Positions 27,009-36,176 of a stretch of DNA of 64,000 nucleotides are shown piece after piece. Both the position numbers and the translations under genes were made by a program. The stretch is from Alphaproteobacteria bacterium (GTDB lineage: Bacteria; Pseudomonadota; Alphaproteobacteria; Micavibrionales; Micavibrionaceae). The notes under the pieces are model-generated. The model searched no databases and had not been told where the DNA came from. It was given only the letters and a program-made list of their open reading frames with translations. The DNA lies in contig JAUHWR010000001.1 of the NCBI GenBank assembly GCA_030427385.1, forward strand, positions 1,240,001 through 1,304,000. Reading direction: 5' to 3'. Every line of letters starts with the position of its first letter. Within the stretch, counting starts at the first letter, position 1.

Positions 27009-29322
27009 TTATGTTAACTGCTTTCTTGAAATATTTTTCTTCCTCATTATCCACCTGTTTTGCCATTTTATAGTCTTGCAATGGAAATTGAAGTCCAATA
27101 ATCGCACCAGATAATAGCTTATGATGCCCCCACAAAACAGCCTGGTGGGGAGGTGCAACAATTAACTGACCTTTATGATCTTCCATAATTTTTTTAACGA
27201 TCGCAAGCCCCAACCCGGTACCCTTACGTTTAAATGTAACATAAGGTTCCGTTAATTTCGTCATATTGATACCATCCGGAAGCCCCATCCCATTATCATT
27301 AACCAGAATATTCAAATGTTGGTCTTGCTTGTAAATCCATATAATTAAATGTCCCTTATGTGTATCACCATGAGCCTCCTCTATAGAATCGATCGCATTC
27401 TGAATTAGATTTGTAACCGCTTGTCGGACTTGGCTTGAGTCGCATAATATTTTCATGTCTTCTTGCATTGTGTCGGGGTGTATTTCCACCTCAAACTTTA
27501 TCTTAGCCGAGCTTTGCTCATGGAGAAACAAAGCCTCTCTTACCATAATTTCCACATTTTCTTCTTCTAAAACAGGTTCAGGCATACGTGCAAAAGAAGA
27601 GAATTCATTCACCATACGGCCAATATCACCAACCTGACGTATAATGGTTTCAATGCATTGATTAAAGATTTCCGGATTATCTGTAATTTGCGCTCCATAC
27701 TTGCGTCTTAGCCTCTCCGCAGATAGCTGAATTGGGGTCAGCGGATTTTTAATTTCATGGGCAATACGACGCGCTACATCGGACCATGCGGCTTTTCTTT
27801 GAGCGGATTGCAGTTCCGTAATATCATCAAATGTAATAACCGCTCGAATATCATCATCACCTATTAACTCAAATGCCATCCTTACCAATAAATTCAATCT
27901 ATGACCCGCGGCATTGGTGTAGGGCAACTCGTACTGGGAAATTTTATGCGGCTTTTCTAAGGCGGTTTCGATTAAATCAGAAAGGCCGGGAATCACATCG
28001 CCAGCAGATCTTCCCACTAAATCTTTCTCATTACGCTCTGCCTCACCAGAAAAAAGTAAGATTGCTGGTTGATTTGCAATTGTAATCAAACCATTTGCAT
28101 CAACGCCCATTACACCGACAGAAACACCGGCAAGTATCGCTTCGGTAAATCTCCGTCTATGATCCATTTGCCTATTAGCACTGATAAGCTCATCTCTTTG
28201 GGTCGCTATTTGATCTGTCATACGGTTAAAGGCACGCGCCAAATAATCCAATTCATCAAGATTTTCAAACTCAGGAACGCGCACAGTTAAATCACCACTG
28301 CGAACGCGCTCTGCGGCTCCAATCAGAGCCGTAACAGGGTCAGTCATATGTCTTGCCAAAACCATTCCTGCCCATGCGGCGGCTAGTAATAATACCATAG
28401 CAACCACTATGAAGATCATCAGTGATCTGATTTGCAAATGTGAATAATTCCCTTGTAATTCCTCATAATGCTCGGCCGCCGCGCGGGTCAAATTAACCCG
28501 TGAAAGAACCATAGGATCAGCAATACGTGCCACATATAGATATGAATTATCAAAACCTTGAAGTTCCACTAAGGCGCGAACCCGATCCTCATTTGGCGCT
28601 GTCATCAAGACAACTTTTCCGCGTTCCGCTTCTTTTAGAACATCTTCTGGAGATAAATTAACGGGTAACCCTTCGGGCCCTGCCTGCGCAAAAATATTTT
28701 GCCCCTTGTTAAAAACCACTGCTTCAGAAAAATTACGAAACTGGACTTGTGTTTTAATATAACGCTCAAAACCGACGGGATTAGCCTTTAATTTTTCTGC
28801 ATTTTTATTTAGATCCTCAGCCATTGCCAGAATATCAGCGCGAATAACCTCCTGATGCTCATCTAAATAAGCCTCAGCCACAGCACGCGACTCAGTCACG
28901 GCTGTTCTCACGCGCTCACTGAACCATGTTTGTATGCCATAATGGAAGAAAAAGGCGGAGAAAATTGTCATGATAATTGCGGGGATCGCGGCTAACACAC
29001 AGAAGATCAGAACAAGCCTAGTCTGTAGACGGCTACCGGCTACACCTTTACGACGATTTGCAAGAAGCCCCATTACGCGATAAGCCGTTACAGATGCAAG
29101 TAATAACAGAATGATCAAATCAATATTTAATAACCAGATAATCAAATTTGAATTATTTTCAATTGGCAAAATCTCAGTCATTGCCGCATAAGTAGCGCCA
29201 GCAAAAATGACCGCCATAAGAATTAAAAAAAATGCACAAAGCCTCTCCCATGAAGCTTTCTCAGATGATTTTGGCGTCTTCATACGCATTGAATATTTGC
29301 TTGGTCTCGCCAAAAAATTCAT
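27001..29322 (-). CDS. ntrY: Sensor histidine kinase NtrY
   Basis: The 773-residue kinase has about three N-terminal membrane helices (28-50, 62-82, 100-127), a periplasmic sensor part (130-298), a fourth helix (300-322), HAMP (325-378), PAS (395-500), a HisKA domain with phospho-acceptor H522 (RRIAHEIKNPLTPIQ) and an HATPase domain (NDNGMGLPDG, GTGLGLAIVKKI). It phosphorylates NtrX. All elements are intact. The ntrBC genes that often precede ntrYX in alphaproteobacteria are absent; ispDF is divergent instead, with its ATG 98 bp away. Confidence 0.95.
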   Translation of the reverse strand: MNFLARPSKYSMRMKTPKSSEKASWERLCAFFLILMAVIFAGATYAAMTEILPIENNSNLIIWLLNIDLIILLLLASVTAYRVMGLLANRRKGVAGSRLQTRLVLIFCVLAAIPAIIMTIFSAFFFHYGIQTWFSERVRTAVTESRAVAEAYLDEHQEVIRADILAMAEDLNKNAEKLKANPVGFERYIKTQVQFRNFSEAVVFNKGQNIFAQAGPEGLPVNLSPEDVLKEAERGKVVLMTAPNEDRVRALVELQGFDNSYLYVARIADPMVLSRVNLTRAAAEHYEELQGNYSHLQIRSLMIFIVVAMVLLLAAAWAGMVLARHMTDPVTALIGAAERVRSGDLTVRVPEFENLDELDYLARAFNRMTDQIATQRDELISANRQMDHRRRFTEAILAGVSVGVMGVDANGLITIANQPAILLFSGEAERNEKDLVGRSAGDVIPGLSDLIETALEKPHKISQYELPYTNAAGHRLNLLVRMAFELIGDDDIRAVITFDDITELQSAQRKAAWSDVARRIAHEIKNPLTPIQLSAERLRRKYGAQITDNPEIFNQCIETIIRQVGDIGRMVNEFSSFARMPEPVLEEENVEIMVREALFLHEQSSAKIKFEVEIHPDTMQEDMKILCDSSQVRQAVTNLIQNAIDSIEEAHGDTHKGHLIIWIYKQDQHLNILVNDNGMGLPDGINMTKLTEPYVTFKRKGTGLGLAIVKKIMEDHKGQLIVAPPHQAVLWGHHKLLSGAIIGLQFPLQDYKMAKQVDNEEEKYFKKAVNINE

Positions 29323-29420
29323 AACGTGCCTTCAAAGAAGTGTTGAATTTATGTCACACTCTCTATATTGCGATTATTTTACTTTTTTGCAAGAGTGAGT
29401 TGTGTCAAATTCAAACTTAT

Positions 29421-30611
29421 ATGCAGAAAAATCAGTTCTTTAGTGTTTTATTGCTTGCCGCCGGATCTGCAAATCGATTTGGCGCAGATATACCAAAGCA
29501 ATATCAGGATTTGTGTGGGAAGCCTGTAATACGTCATGCAATTGATGCTTTTTTATCCTACCCGCTATGTAAAACATTGCAGGTTGTTATTAATCAAGAA
29601 CATTCTGAACTCTATAGGAAAGCAATTGGTAACTTAACTTTACCCGTCCCGATATTTGGGGGAACATCTCGCAAAAAAAGCTGCTATAGCGGATTGAAAA
29701 GTATTGAGAAAACGATGCAAAATAATGTCATTTTGGTTCATGATGCTGCGCGTCCCTTTATTTCCCATGCGGATATAAATCATCTTTTAACGGGTCTTGA
29801 GACGGAAAGCTCTGTTACACTTGGAAAACCTGTATCTGAAACTCTGCGCCGCGCCAATACAGATCATATACTAACAGAAAAAATAGATCGTACTCATTGT
29901 TGGGCATTACAAACGCCGCAAGGATTTAAATTTAGAGATCTGATTAACGCTCACGAAAAATATCTATCTGATGACGATTTTACCGATGATTGCGGTGTTA
30001 TGGAGGCAAATGGGCACCAAACAAAGGTAATTAGGTGCAGCGGGCCAAATATAAAAATTACATTTCCTGAAGATTTAATGGAGGCCGAAAAAATTATGTC
30101 ACAACAAAAAATTACCGTAATAGGACAAGGCTTTGATGTTCATGCTTTTGGAAATGATGTTGTGAACAATATTCGATTGGGGGGCATTGATGTGCCTTAT
30201 TCTCGAAATTTAATGGCTCATTCCGACGGAGATGTTGTGTTGCATACTTTAACAGATGCGCTCCTAGGGGCAGTCGGCGAAGGTGATATTGGGCTTCATT
30301 TTCCGCCTTCGGATCCACAATGGAAGAATAAAGATAGTGCGTTCTTTTTAAATGCCGCTCATGACATCTTAAAAAGCCGTCAGGCAGATATTCATAATAT
30401 CGATATCACCATAATATGCGAAGAGCCAAAATTAACCCCTGTGCGAGAATCGATGCGCGAAAAAATCGCCCATCTGTTAGGCGCTAATAAGCAAATAATT
30501 AACATAAAGGCCACCACAACAGAGAAATTGGGCTTTACAGGACGCGGTGAAGGCATTGCTTGTCAAGCTGTGGTGTCCGCAAGTATAGTGAGAAAACATG
30601 ACAACGCTTAA
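29421..30611 (+). CDS. ispDF: Bifunctional IspD/IspF isoprenoid enzyme
   Basis: The 396-residue fusion joins 2-C-methylerythritol 4-phosphate cytidylyltransferase (about 1-225; LLAAGSANRFGADIPKQY, HDAARPFIS) with MEcPP synthase (about 230-390; GFDVHAFG with the metal ligands D and H, AHSDGDVVLH, ATTTEKLGFTGRGEGI). It supplies two steps of the MEP pathway, and the fusion is common in alphaproteobacteria. I start at ATG 29421, because the 27 residues encoded upstream do not look like the family and 29421 begins just before the IspD core. pgpA overlaps its end by 14 bp. Confidence 0.95.
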   Translation: MQKNQFFSVLLLAAGSANRFGADIPKQYQDLCGKPVIRHAIDAFLSYPLCKTLQVVINQEHSELYRKAIGNLTLPVPIFGGTSRKKSCYSGLKSIEKTMQNNVILVHDAARPFISHADINHLLTGLETESSVTLGKPVSETLRRANTDHILTEKIDRTHCWALQTPQGFKFRDLINAHEKYLSDDDFTDDCGVMEANGHQTKVIRCSGPNIKITFPEDLMEAEKIMSQQKITVIGQGFDVHAFGNDVVNNIRLGGIDVPYSRNLMAHSDGDVVLHTLTDALLGAVGEGDIGLHFPPSDPQWKNKDSAFFLNAAHDILKSRQADIHNIDITIICEEPKLTPVRESMREKIAHLLGANKQIINIKATTTEKLGFTGRGEGIACQAVVSASIVRKHDNA

Positions 30612-31122
30612 TAATATTATTGCCACGTGGTTTTATTTGGGACGCATCTCTAAGGCCCCCGGTACATGGGGCAGCATTGGCGGCGGTATATTTATTTATA
30701 TGCTGTTCTTTTACTGGCACGACATATTTGGACAAAATATTACGCCGCTTCAGTATCTTTGTTTTACAGTGGCTCTTTTTTTAATTGGTATTTTGGCTGC
30801 GGATAAATTCGATAAAGATCACAAGACCCATGATTCAAAAATGATCGTGATTGACGAAGTCGTTGGCATGATGATCACCATTGCCCCGCTTGTTTGGGTC
30901 TTTCAAAATTCAGAGACTTCATTATTCTTTTCCGGTTGGCAACAACCTATTATTGCATTCGTACTCTTTAGATTCTTTGATATTTTAAAACCATGGCCGA
31001 TCGGCGCCATTGATCGAAAAATAAAAGGCGGCTTGGGCGTTATGATAGATGATGTTATAGCGGGCATTTTCGCCGCAATAGGGTTCATCGCGATAGGATA
31101 TATGTATCATGTCGCTTTCTGA
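30598..31122 (+). CDS. pgpA: Phosphatidylglycerophosphatase A
   Basis: The 174-residue membrane enzyme removes phosphate from phosphatidylglycerophosphate to give phosphatidylglycerol. Family signatures are GRISKAPGTWGS near the N-terminus, KMIVIDEVVGMMI (acidic active-site residues) and FRFFDILKPWPIGAIDRKI with GGLGVMIDDVIAGI. About four hydrophobic segments are present. It overlaps ispDF by 14 bp and cinA by 14 bp, so the three form a tight operon. Confidence 0.94.
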   Translation: MTTLNNIIATWFYLGRISKAPGTWGSIGGGIFIYMLFFYWHDIFGQNITPLQYLCFTVALFLIGILAADKFDKDHKTHDSKMIVIDEVVGMMITIAPLVWVFQNSETSLFFSGWQQPIIAFVLFRFFDILKPWPIGAIDRKIKGGLGVMIDDVIAGIFAAIGFIAIGYMYHVAF

Positions 31123-31609
31123 TCTGGTTAAAAACGTCTCCCAAGAACTCCTCACACATAACATAAAGTTGGTTACCGCCGAATCATGTACAGGCGGTCA
31201 AATTGCAAAACTGATAACTGATTTAGCAGGCTCATCAGCTATATTTGAGCGCGGCTATATAACTTATTCAAACCAAGCCAAAATAGATTTGTTAGCTGTA
31301 TCACAGACAACCTTAGACAAATATGGCGCCGTTAGCGCCCAAACCGCAGAAGAGATGGCACAAGGCGCACTTGTTGACTCGCAATCACATATTGCTCTGA
31401 GTGTCACAGGGATAGCTGGGCCTGGCGGCGGTAGTGAGGAAAAGCCCGTAGGGCTTGTATATATAGGCATTGCATATAAGGGTCACGTGAGTTCATATGA
31501 GTGTCATTTTAACGGCACAAGAGAAAATATTAGAGACCAAACATCACATAAGGCATTAGAAATAATTCAAGCTATACTTAAAAACAGTGCCTCAAAGCAA
31601 GACAAATAA
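31109..31609 (+). CDS. pncC: CinA-family nicotinamide-nucleotide amidohydrolase (PncC)
   Basis: The 166-residue protein is the stand-alone C-terminal domain of CinA, which deamidates nicotinamide mononucleotide in NAD recycling. Motifs are TAESCTGGQIAK (nucleophile region), GYITYSNQAKIDLL, GAVSAQTAEEMAQG and VTGIAGPGGGSEEKPVGLVYIG. The N-terminal competence domain is absent, as usual. Its start overlaps pgpA by 14 bp, and its stop is 1 bp from the stop of the convergent ratA-like gene. Confidence 0.93.
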   Translation: MSLSDLVKNVSQELLTHNIKLVTAESCTGGQIAKLITDLAGSSAIFERGYITYSNQAKIDLLAVSQTTLDKYGAVSAQTAEEMAQGALVDSQSHIALSVTGIAGPGGGSEEKPVGLVYIGIAYKGHVSSYECHFNGTRENIRDQTSHKALEIIQAILKNSASKQDK

Positions 31610-31610
31610 C

Positions 31611-32051
31611 TCATTCATTTGCATATAATTCATAGGCTCTTTTCTCAAATGCGCTCACCATGCGCTTTACCACTTCATTGAAAAATACATTGACCAAACT
31701 TTGAAATACAAAATGATTGAACTCAAATTCAACTGAAAAATCAATACGACAATGCCCGTTAGGTTCAGAAATGAACCTCCATTCATTAGTTAGATGCTTA
31801 AGAGGCCCCTCGAGATATTCAATGGTAATCGAATGGGGACGATCCAGAATAACTTTTGAAGAAAAACGCTCTCGGAACATTTTGTACCCAATCACCAGAT
31901 CTGCATAAAATATGTTCTCTCCATCCCACTTATTAATACGACTACCAAGGCACCATGGAGCAAATTCTTTATACTGATCGACTGCCGCCACCAAATCAAA
32001 CATTTGTTCAGGCGTATAGGGCAGTATTTTTTGTTCAAAGTGGGACGGCAT
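31611..32051 (-). CDS. COQ10/RatA-family START-domain protein
   Basis: The 146-residue protein has a polyketide-cyclase/START fold: YTPEQMFDLVAAVDQYKEFAPWC, then SRINKW, ADLVIGYKMFRERFSSKV and the C-terminal helix FFNEVVKRMVSAFEKRA. In alphaproteobacteria and mitochondria such proteins (COQ10) bind ubiquinone and support respiration; the E. coli homologue RatA was described as a toxin. Next to lipA and the pdh locus, a respiratory role is the better reading. It lies 69 bp downstream of lipA on the same strand. (First motif quoted in part: key residues Y-x-F-x-P-W.). Confidence 0.85.
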   Translation of the reverse strand: MPSHFEQKILPYTPEQMFDLVAAVDQYKEFAPWCLGSRINKWDGENIFYADLVIGYKMFRERFSSKVILDRPHSITIEYLEGPLKHLTNEWRFISEPNGHCRIDFSVEFEFNHFVFQSLVNVFFNEVVKRMVSAFEKRAYELYANE

Positions 32052-32120
32052 TTAAAGAATCAATTCAATTAGATATATAGTCATATACATTTTTATACCT
32101 AAGCGCCTCGTGATAAAAGC

Positions 32121-33080
32121 CTATTCTGCGGCGATGACTTTCGCCTCTCTCGCTGCTTTTAATTTGGCAAAGTCTTCACCGGCATGGTGCGATGAACGGG
32201 TCAGGGGAGATGCAGAGACCATCAAAAATCCCTTACCCCAAGCCATCTTTTCTAGCTCCTTAAATTCATCAGGTGTCCAGAACCGGTCCAGCGGTGCATG
32301 TTTTGGGGTTGGCTGTAAATATTGCCCAATCGTTATAAAATCAATTCCTGCGGCGCGCATGTCATCCATTACTTGCGTAACTTCTGCCATTGTTTCACCC
32401 AGCCCAACCATCAAACCTGATTTAGTAAATTGGGTGGGGTCTTTTTCTTTGACACGTTCCAAAAGACGAAGTGATCTGAAATATCTTGCCCCTGGGCGAA
32501 CCGTTGGATATAGACGCGGCACTGTTTCCAAATTATGGTTAAAAACATCCGGTTGCGCCGCAATGACCCTGTCAATTGAGGTCATATCTCCCTTAAAGTC
32601 GCCGGGAAGAATTTCAATAGTTGTATCCGGCGATTTAAAACGTATCGCCTTAATCGTTTTCTCAAAATGTTCCGCGCCGCCATCTTTTAAGTCATCTCTG
32701 TCAACTGATGTAATCACGACATGCTTTAAGGCCATTTGCATGACGGCAACGCCTACACGTAATGGCTCCATTGCATCCAATGCATCCGGCTTTCCCGTCG
32801 CCACATTACAAAAGGAGCATGCGCGTGTGCATACTTCGCCCATAATCATAAAGGTTGCATGCTGTTTATTCCAACATTCACCGATATTCGGACAACCGGC
32901 CTCTTCACAGACCGTTGTCAGCTTTTGTTTTTTAACAATGTTTCTAGTCTCTTCATAAACTTTGCCTTGTGGGGCACGCACCTTGATCCAGTCCGGCTTT
33001 TTACCCATCGGACGATCCGGATTCTTTTGTTTTTCACGATGCCGCTTAGAGCGATCCAGAAGATCTGAGTTGTAAGTCAT
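32121..33080 (-). CDS. lipA: Lipoyl synthase LipA
   Basis: The 319-residue radical-SAM enzyme inserts two sulfurs into octanoyl groups on lipoyl domains. The auxiliary cluster cysteines are C58, C63 and C69 ([14 protein letters not shown]). The SAM cluster motif is C84-x3-C88-x2-C91 (CTRACSFC), and the conserved serine region near the C-terminus is [10 protein letters not shown]. It serves the lipoyl domains of PdhB and PdhC encoded upstream. Its start overlaps the stop of the small membrane-protein gene by 4 bp (ATGA). Confidence 0.97.
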   Translation of the reverse strand: MTYNSDLLDRSKRHREKQKNPDRPMGKKPDWIKVRAPQGKVYEETRNIVKKQKLTTVCEEAGCPNIGECWNKQHATFMIMGEVCTRACSFCNVATGKPDALDAMEPLRVGVAVMQMALKHVVITSVDRDDLKDGGAEHFEKTIKAIRFKSPDTTIEILPGDFKGDMTSIDRVIAAQPDVFNHNLETVPRLYPTVRPGARYFRSLRLLERVKEKDPTQFTKSGLMVGLGETMAEVTQVMDDMRAAGIDFITIGQYLQPTPKHAPLDRFWTPDEFKELEKMAWGKGFLMVSASPLTRSSHHAGEDFAKLKAAREAKVIAAE

Positions 33081-33463
33081 GATTTGCGCTTATTTGCTAC
33101 TTTCTGCTCTTCTTCTGCTTCTTTAACACGGCTTTGATATTCGCCGTAATAATTTTTTACCATCTCTTTTAAACCAGAAGTTACATCTTTCGTATATTCC
33201 AAATTATCTTTTGTAGACTCGCTCAATGTTTTATCAGGATCATCGCTCCCTAGCTTCCAGTAATACAAGAAAACACCCGCCACAATACAAAGCACAGCGA
33301 TCAGAAATAAATATCCCGTCAATTTTGTCAAAAAGCCGACCATAAAATCCAAAGGATGCGAAGAAGAAAATAAAGCAATCAAAATCAGCACAACGAATAA
33401 CGCTATAAAGCATAAAGCGGCTGTCATGTTGTCTGAATTTTTTGTTGTTTTATTTTCTGCCAT
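33077..33463 (-). CDS. Small membrane protein of unknown function
   Basis: The 128-residue product has two membrane helices (about 14-35 and 44-68) and a charged C-terminal region (70-128) rich in Lys/Glu, ending KRKS, likely helical and cytoplasmic. No family is recognised. It sits between lpdA (44 bp upstream) and lipA (4-bp overlap), so it is translated together with lipoate synthesis. A role as anchor or assembly factor is possible only by position. Confidence 0.7.
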   Translation of the reverse strand: MAENKTTKNSDNMTAALCFIALFVVLILIALFSSSHPLDFMVGFLTKLTGYLFLIAVLCIVAGVFLYYWKLGSDDPDKTLSESTKDNLEYTKDVTSGLKEMVKNYYGEYQSRVKEAEEEQKVANKRKS

Positions 33464-33507
33464 AATGGAACCTTTAATGCTACTTATACAAAAAAACTAT
33501 AACTTAA

Positions 33508-34896
33508 TCAAAAATGAATTGCACGCCCATAGGCATCGAGCACGGATTCATGCATCATTTCAGATAATGTTGGGTGGGGGAAAATGGTATGCATGTAATC
33601 TTGCTCCACTAATTCTGCCGTTTTGCCAATGACATAACCTTGGATTAATTCTGTTACTTCCGCCCCAATCATATGTGCGCCCAAAAGTTCGCCGGTTTTT
33701 TCATCAAAAATAGTCTTCACTAGACCCTCCGCTTCACCAAGCGCAATCGCTTTACCATTTCCGATAAAGGGGAAGCGCCCCACCTTAACTTTATGCCCTG
33801 CTTCTATCGCTTTGGCTTCCGTTAAGCCAACACTGGCAACTTGCGGATGACAATAGGTGCAACCCGGAATATTTGACTTTATCATCGGATGAACGTCTTT
33901 TTGTCCCGTCAACTTCTCTACGCAGATAATCGCCTCATGTGATGCTTTATGCGCCAGCCATGGCGCACCAGTGACATCACCAATCGCATATACACCCTTC
34001 TCTGCTGTTTCCATCCATTCATTGGTTACGACATGTCCACGATCAGTTTTCACCTTTGTTGCTTCGAGACCAATATTTTCTGTATTGCCAACAATGCCCA
34101 CCGCCATGATCACACGATCAAATGTTTGCTGCTCTACTTTACCATTAATCTCTATATGAGCGGTTACGTTTGATTTTGTCTTATCCAGTTTTTTAACCAT
34201 CGCTTTTGTTATGATTTTCATTCCCTGCTTCTCAAAAGCTTTATGTGCCAGCTTTGAAATTTCTTCATCTTCAACAGGCAGAACACGATCCATAACCTCT
34301 ACTACCGTCACATCAGCGCCCATCGTTTTATAAAAACTAGCAAATTCAATACCAATTGCACCCGAGCCAACAACCAATAGTTTTTTCGGCATTGTCTTAG
34401 GGGTCATTGCATCGCGATATGTCACAACTAAATCGCCATCCGGCTCCAATCCCGGTAGCACACGCGCGCGCGCGCCTGTGGCAATAATAATATGCTTTGC
34501 GGAAAGCTCTTCCTTTTCATTGACAGAAACCATGCCTTTCCCAAGCAACTTAGCCTCTCCATCAAAAACGGTGACTTTATTTTTTTTCATGAGATGCTTA
34601 ATACCGCCGGAAAGTTGTGATGCTACACCGCGGGAGCGCTCAACAACTTTTTGCAAATCAAATTCAACGCCGCTACATTTTAAACCAAACTCTTCTGCGC
34701 GGTGCATCAAATGATAAATCTCAGATGTCCGTATAAGCGCCTTCGTTGGAATGCACCCCCAATTTAAACAAATACCCCCTAAATTTTCACGCTCAACAAG
34801 CGCAACTTTCATTTTTAATTGCGCGGCGCGAATTGCCGCCACATATCCACCGGGGCCGCCGCCGATTACAATTACGTCAAAATTTTGTGAAGTCAT
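33508..34896 (-). CDS. lpdA: Dihydrolipoyl dehydrogenase (E3)
   Basis: The 462-residue flavoprotein reoxidises dihydrolipoyl groups with NAD+. The FAD motif is GGGPGGYVAAIRAAQ, the redox disulfide is GICLNWGCIPTKAL, the NAD motif is GSGAIGIEFASF, and the catalytic dyad lies in FPHPTLSEMMHE. I start at ATG 34896: an AAGGA site lies 7-8 bases upstream, inside the 13-bp gap after the C39-like gene, whereas the in-frame codon at 34953 would overlap that gene. It is the E3 of the pdh cluster. Confidence 0.96.
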   Translation of the reverse strand: MTSQNFDVIVIGGGPGGYVAAIRAAQLKMKVALVERENLGGICLNWGCIPTKALIRTSEIYHLMHRAEEFGLKCSGVEFDLQKVVERSRGVASQLSGGIKHLMKKNKVTVFDGEAKLLGKGMVSVNEKEELSAKHIIIATGARARVLPGLEPDGDLVVTYRDAMTPKTMPKKLLVVGSGAIGIEFASFYKTMGADVTVVEVMDRVLPVEDEEISKLAHKAFEKQGMKIITKAMVKKLDKTKSNVTAHIEINGKVEQQTFDRVIMAVGIVGNTENIGLEATKVKTDRGHVVTNEWMETAEKGVYAIGDVTGAPWLAHKASHEAIICVEKLTGQKDVHPMIKSNIPGCTYCHPQVASVGLTEAKAIEAGHKVKVGRFPFIGNGKAIALGEAEGLVKTIFDEKTGELLGAHMIGAEVTELIQGYVIGKTAELVEQDYMHTIFPHPTLSEMMHESVLDAYGRAIHF

Positions 34897-34909
34897 ATTT
34901 TTGTCCTTA

Positions 34910-35596
34910 CTATTTTTTAAAAGCGATAATTTCGCCTGTTTCACCTTTTTCATTCATTTGAATAGCTTTGTTAAAGTAATCCCATTCAATCAATATATTG
35001 GGTTTTTGGAATTGTGGTTCATTAATACCGCCAGGGTCGTGTGCCATGACACCTTCATCATTATAACCATATACCAAAATAGAATGCGGCCAAAAACCGC
35101 GTTTACTGTCAACATACATACATTGATCGACCCATGTGTAAATAAGATAACCTTGATCTAGCAATGCCTTATATTCTTCAGTTGAATAACTTCCCTGATG
35201 AAGTTTTAATTTATCCAAATTATCGATCAACAGCTTTGCATCTGCCATAACCTGCGGCACATCTGACATTTCGATATTTAATTTAGCATGTTCAGGACTA
35301 AATTTTTCATAATTATAACTTTCAAAATCCTCAAGTATTTGCTGATAGTCCAATGGGTCATATATAATCGTATCATATCCCATTTTGGCGGTTTCTACAT
35401 AGAGACGCATATTCCAAGTGACAACACCTTCTCTGTGACCACTAAGCTCATCAAGCTCATTCCAAGTCCATGTTTTATTTGGCTCAAAAAATTCATAACC
35501 CATGCGAATAGCAGCCTGCGCACAATGTGTATCGGTCGGGCTTTTATAGAATGGAACGTTTGGGTAATTATTTATGGTAGAATTTGCCTTTATCAC
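34910..35596 (-). CDS. C39-like papain-fold protein inside the pdh operon
   Basis: The 228-residue soluble protein has a cysteine-peptidase layout: C25 in DTHCAQAAIRMGYEFF, H171 in WPHSILVYGY and D187 in MAHDPGG. This order and the HSILVYGY..N..GV.AHDPG pattern match peptidase C39-like and BtrH-like folds. There is no signal peptide or transporter, so it is not a bacteriocin-leader exporter; cleavage or acyl transfer inside the cell are both possible. The start is a GTG at 35596, directly after the NIPSNAP stop, with AGGAAGG just upstream. It is an unusual passenger between pdhC and lpdA. Confidence 0.72.
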   Translation of the reverse strand: MIKANSTINNYPNVPFYKSPTDTHCAQAAIRMGYEFFEPNKTWTWNELDELSGHREGVVTWNMRLYVETAKMGYDTIIYDPLDYQQILEDFESYNYEKFSPEHAKLNIEMSDVPQVMADAKLLIDNLDKLKLHQGSYSTEEYKALLDQGYLIYTWVDQCMYVDSKRGFWPHSILVYGYNDEGVMAHDPGGINEPQFQKPNILIEWDYFNKAIQMNEKGETGEIIAFKK

Positions 35597-35896
35597 CTAG
35601 CCTACCTTCCTAATCAATTTCGTCTCTTGTGAAACGAGGAACCCTTCGGTTGCTTTAAGATAGGTTGGCCAATCTGGGTCGGCGTCTCGCGCTTTGCGTT
35701 TTGATTCGTAATCAGCGTAATCATCATACTTCCACATATGCGTCAGCTGGTTTTGCGGCCCAACCTCTGTCAGAAAGATACCAAGCTCTTCTCCAAAATA
35801 CTTGCGATTAATCGGGACGCATTGCGCCATGAAAATCTGCATATATTTCGGCGTTAAGCGGGGGATGATATTATATGTTCTGTGATCGATAATCAT
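35597..35896 (-). CDS. NIPSNAP-family protein
   Basis: The 99-residue protein is a single ferredoxin-like alpha/beta barrel domain of the NIPSNAP type. It opens with DHRTYNIIPRLTPKYM, the hallmark LTHMWKYDDYADYESKRKA is in the middle, and DPDWPTYLKA follows. The function of bacterial NIPSNAP proteins is not established; some relatives degrade or bind reactive small molecules. It starts 4 bp after orf91 and its stop touches the C39-like gene, so three passengers are translated in series after pdhC. Confidence 0.82.
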   Translation of the reverse strand: MIIDHRTYNIIPRLTPKYMQIFMAQCVPINRKYFGEELGIFLTEVGPQNQLTHMWKYDDYADYESKRKARDADPDWPTYLKATEGFLVSQETKLIRKVG

Positions 35897-35900
35897 TTTT

Positions 35901-36176
35901 TTATCCTAATTGTAACTTGTCATTTTCTATATAGACTGCCGGATAAGTCCCATTTACTAAGCCTCTTAATATTGCTTTTACCTGATCACATCCTTCCTGA
36001 GAGCTTTCCACCACTGTTCGGGCAGTATATCCGTCCAGCCCGGCCCACACGCCATCTAAAAATCGCTCTCTATGTTCTTCTGTGGCATATTTCAAGTTCA
36101 ATAAAGTATTAATTTCCGCATAGCGTCCCTCTACCCTGGATGTATCAAAAGAATTTCCTTCTGTCTCTTGCATCAT
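35901..36176 (-). CDS. Hypothetical 91-residue protein (orf91)
   Basis: This small acidic protein has no signal peptide or membrane segment and one cysteine (EGCDQVKAIL). The middle (YATEEHRERFLDGVWAGLDG) is probably helical. I do not recognise a family. The ATG shares one base with the pdhC stop (TGATG), a strong sign of translational coupling to the E2 gene, and the NIPSNAP gene follows after 4 bp. Its reality is supported by this packing and by absence of a better frame in the interval. Confidence 0.62.
   Translation of the reverse strand: MMQETEGNSFDTSRVEGRYAEINTLLNLKYATEEHRERFLDGVWAGLDGYTARTVVESSQEGCDQVKAILRGLVNGTYPAVYIENDKLQLG

Noticed and set aside
32110-32958. Long (282-codon) plus-strand open frame
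   Set aside because: It lies entirely antisense to lipA, is Ser/Ala-rich and has no family features. lipA is complete and certain.
34751-35161. Plus-strand open frame of 136 codons
   Set aside because: It is antisense to lpdA and the C39-like gene, whose catalytic motifs are intact.
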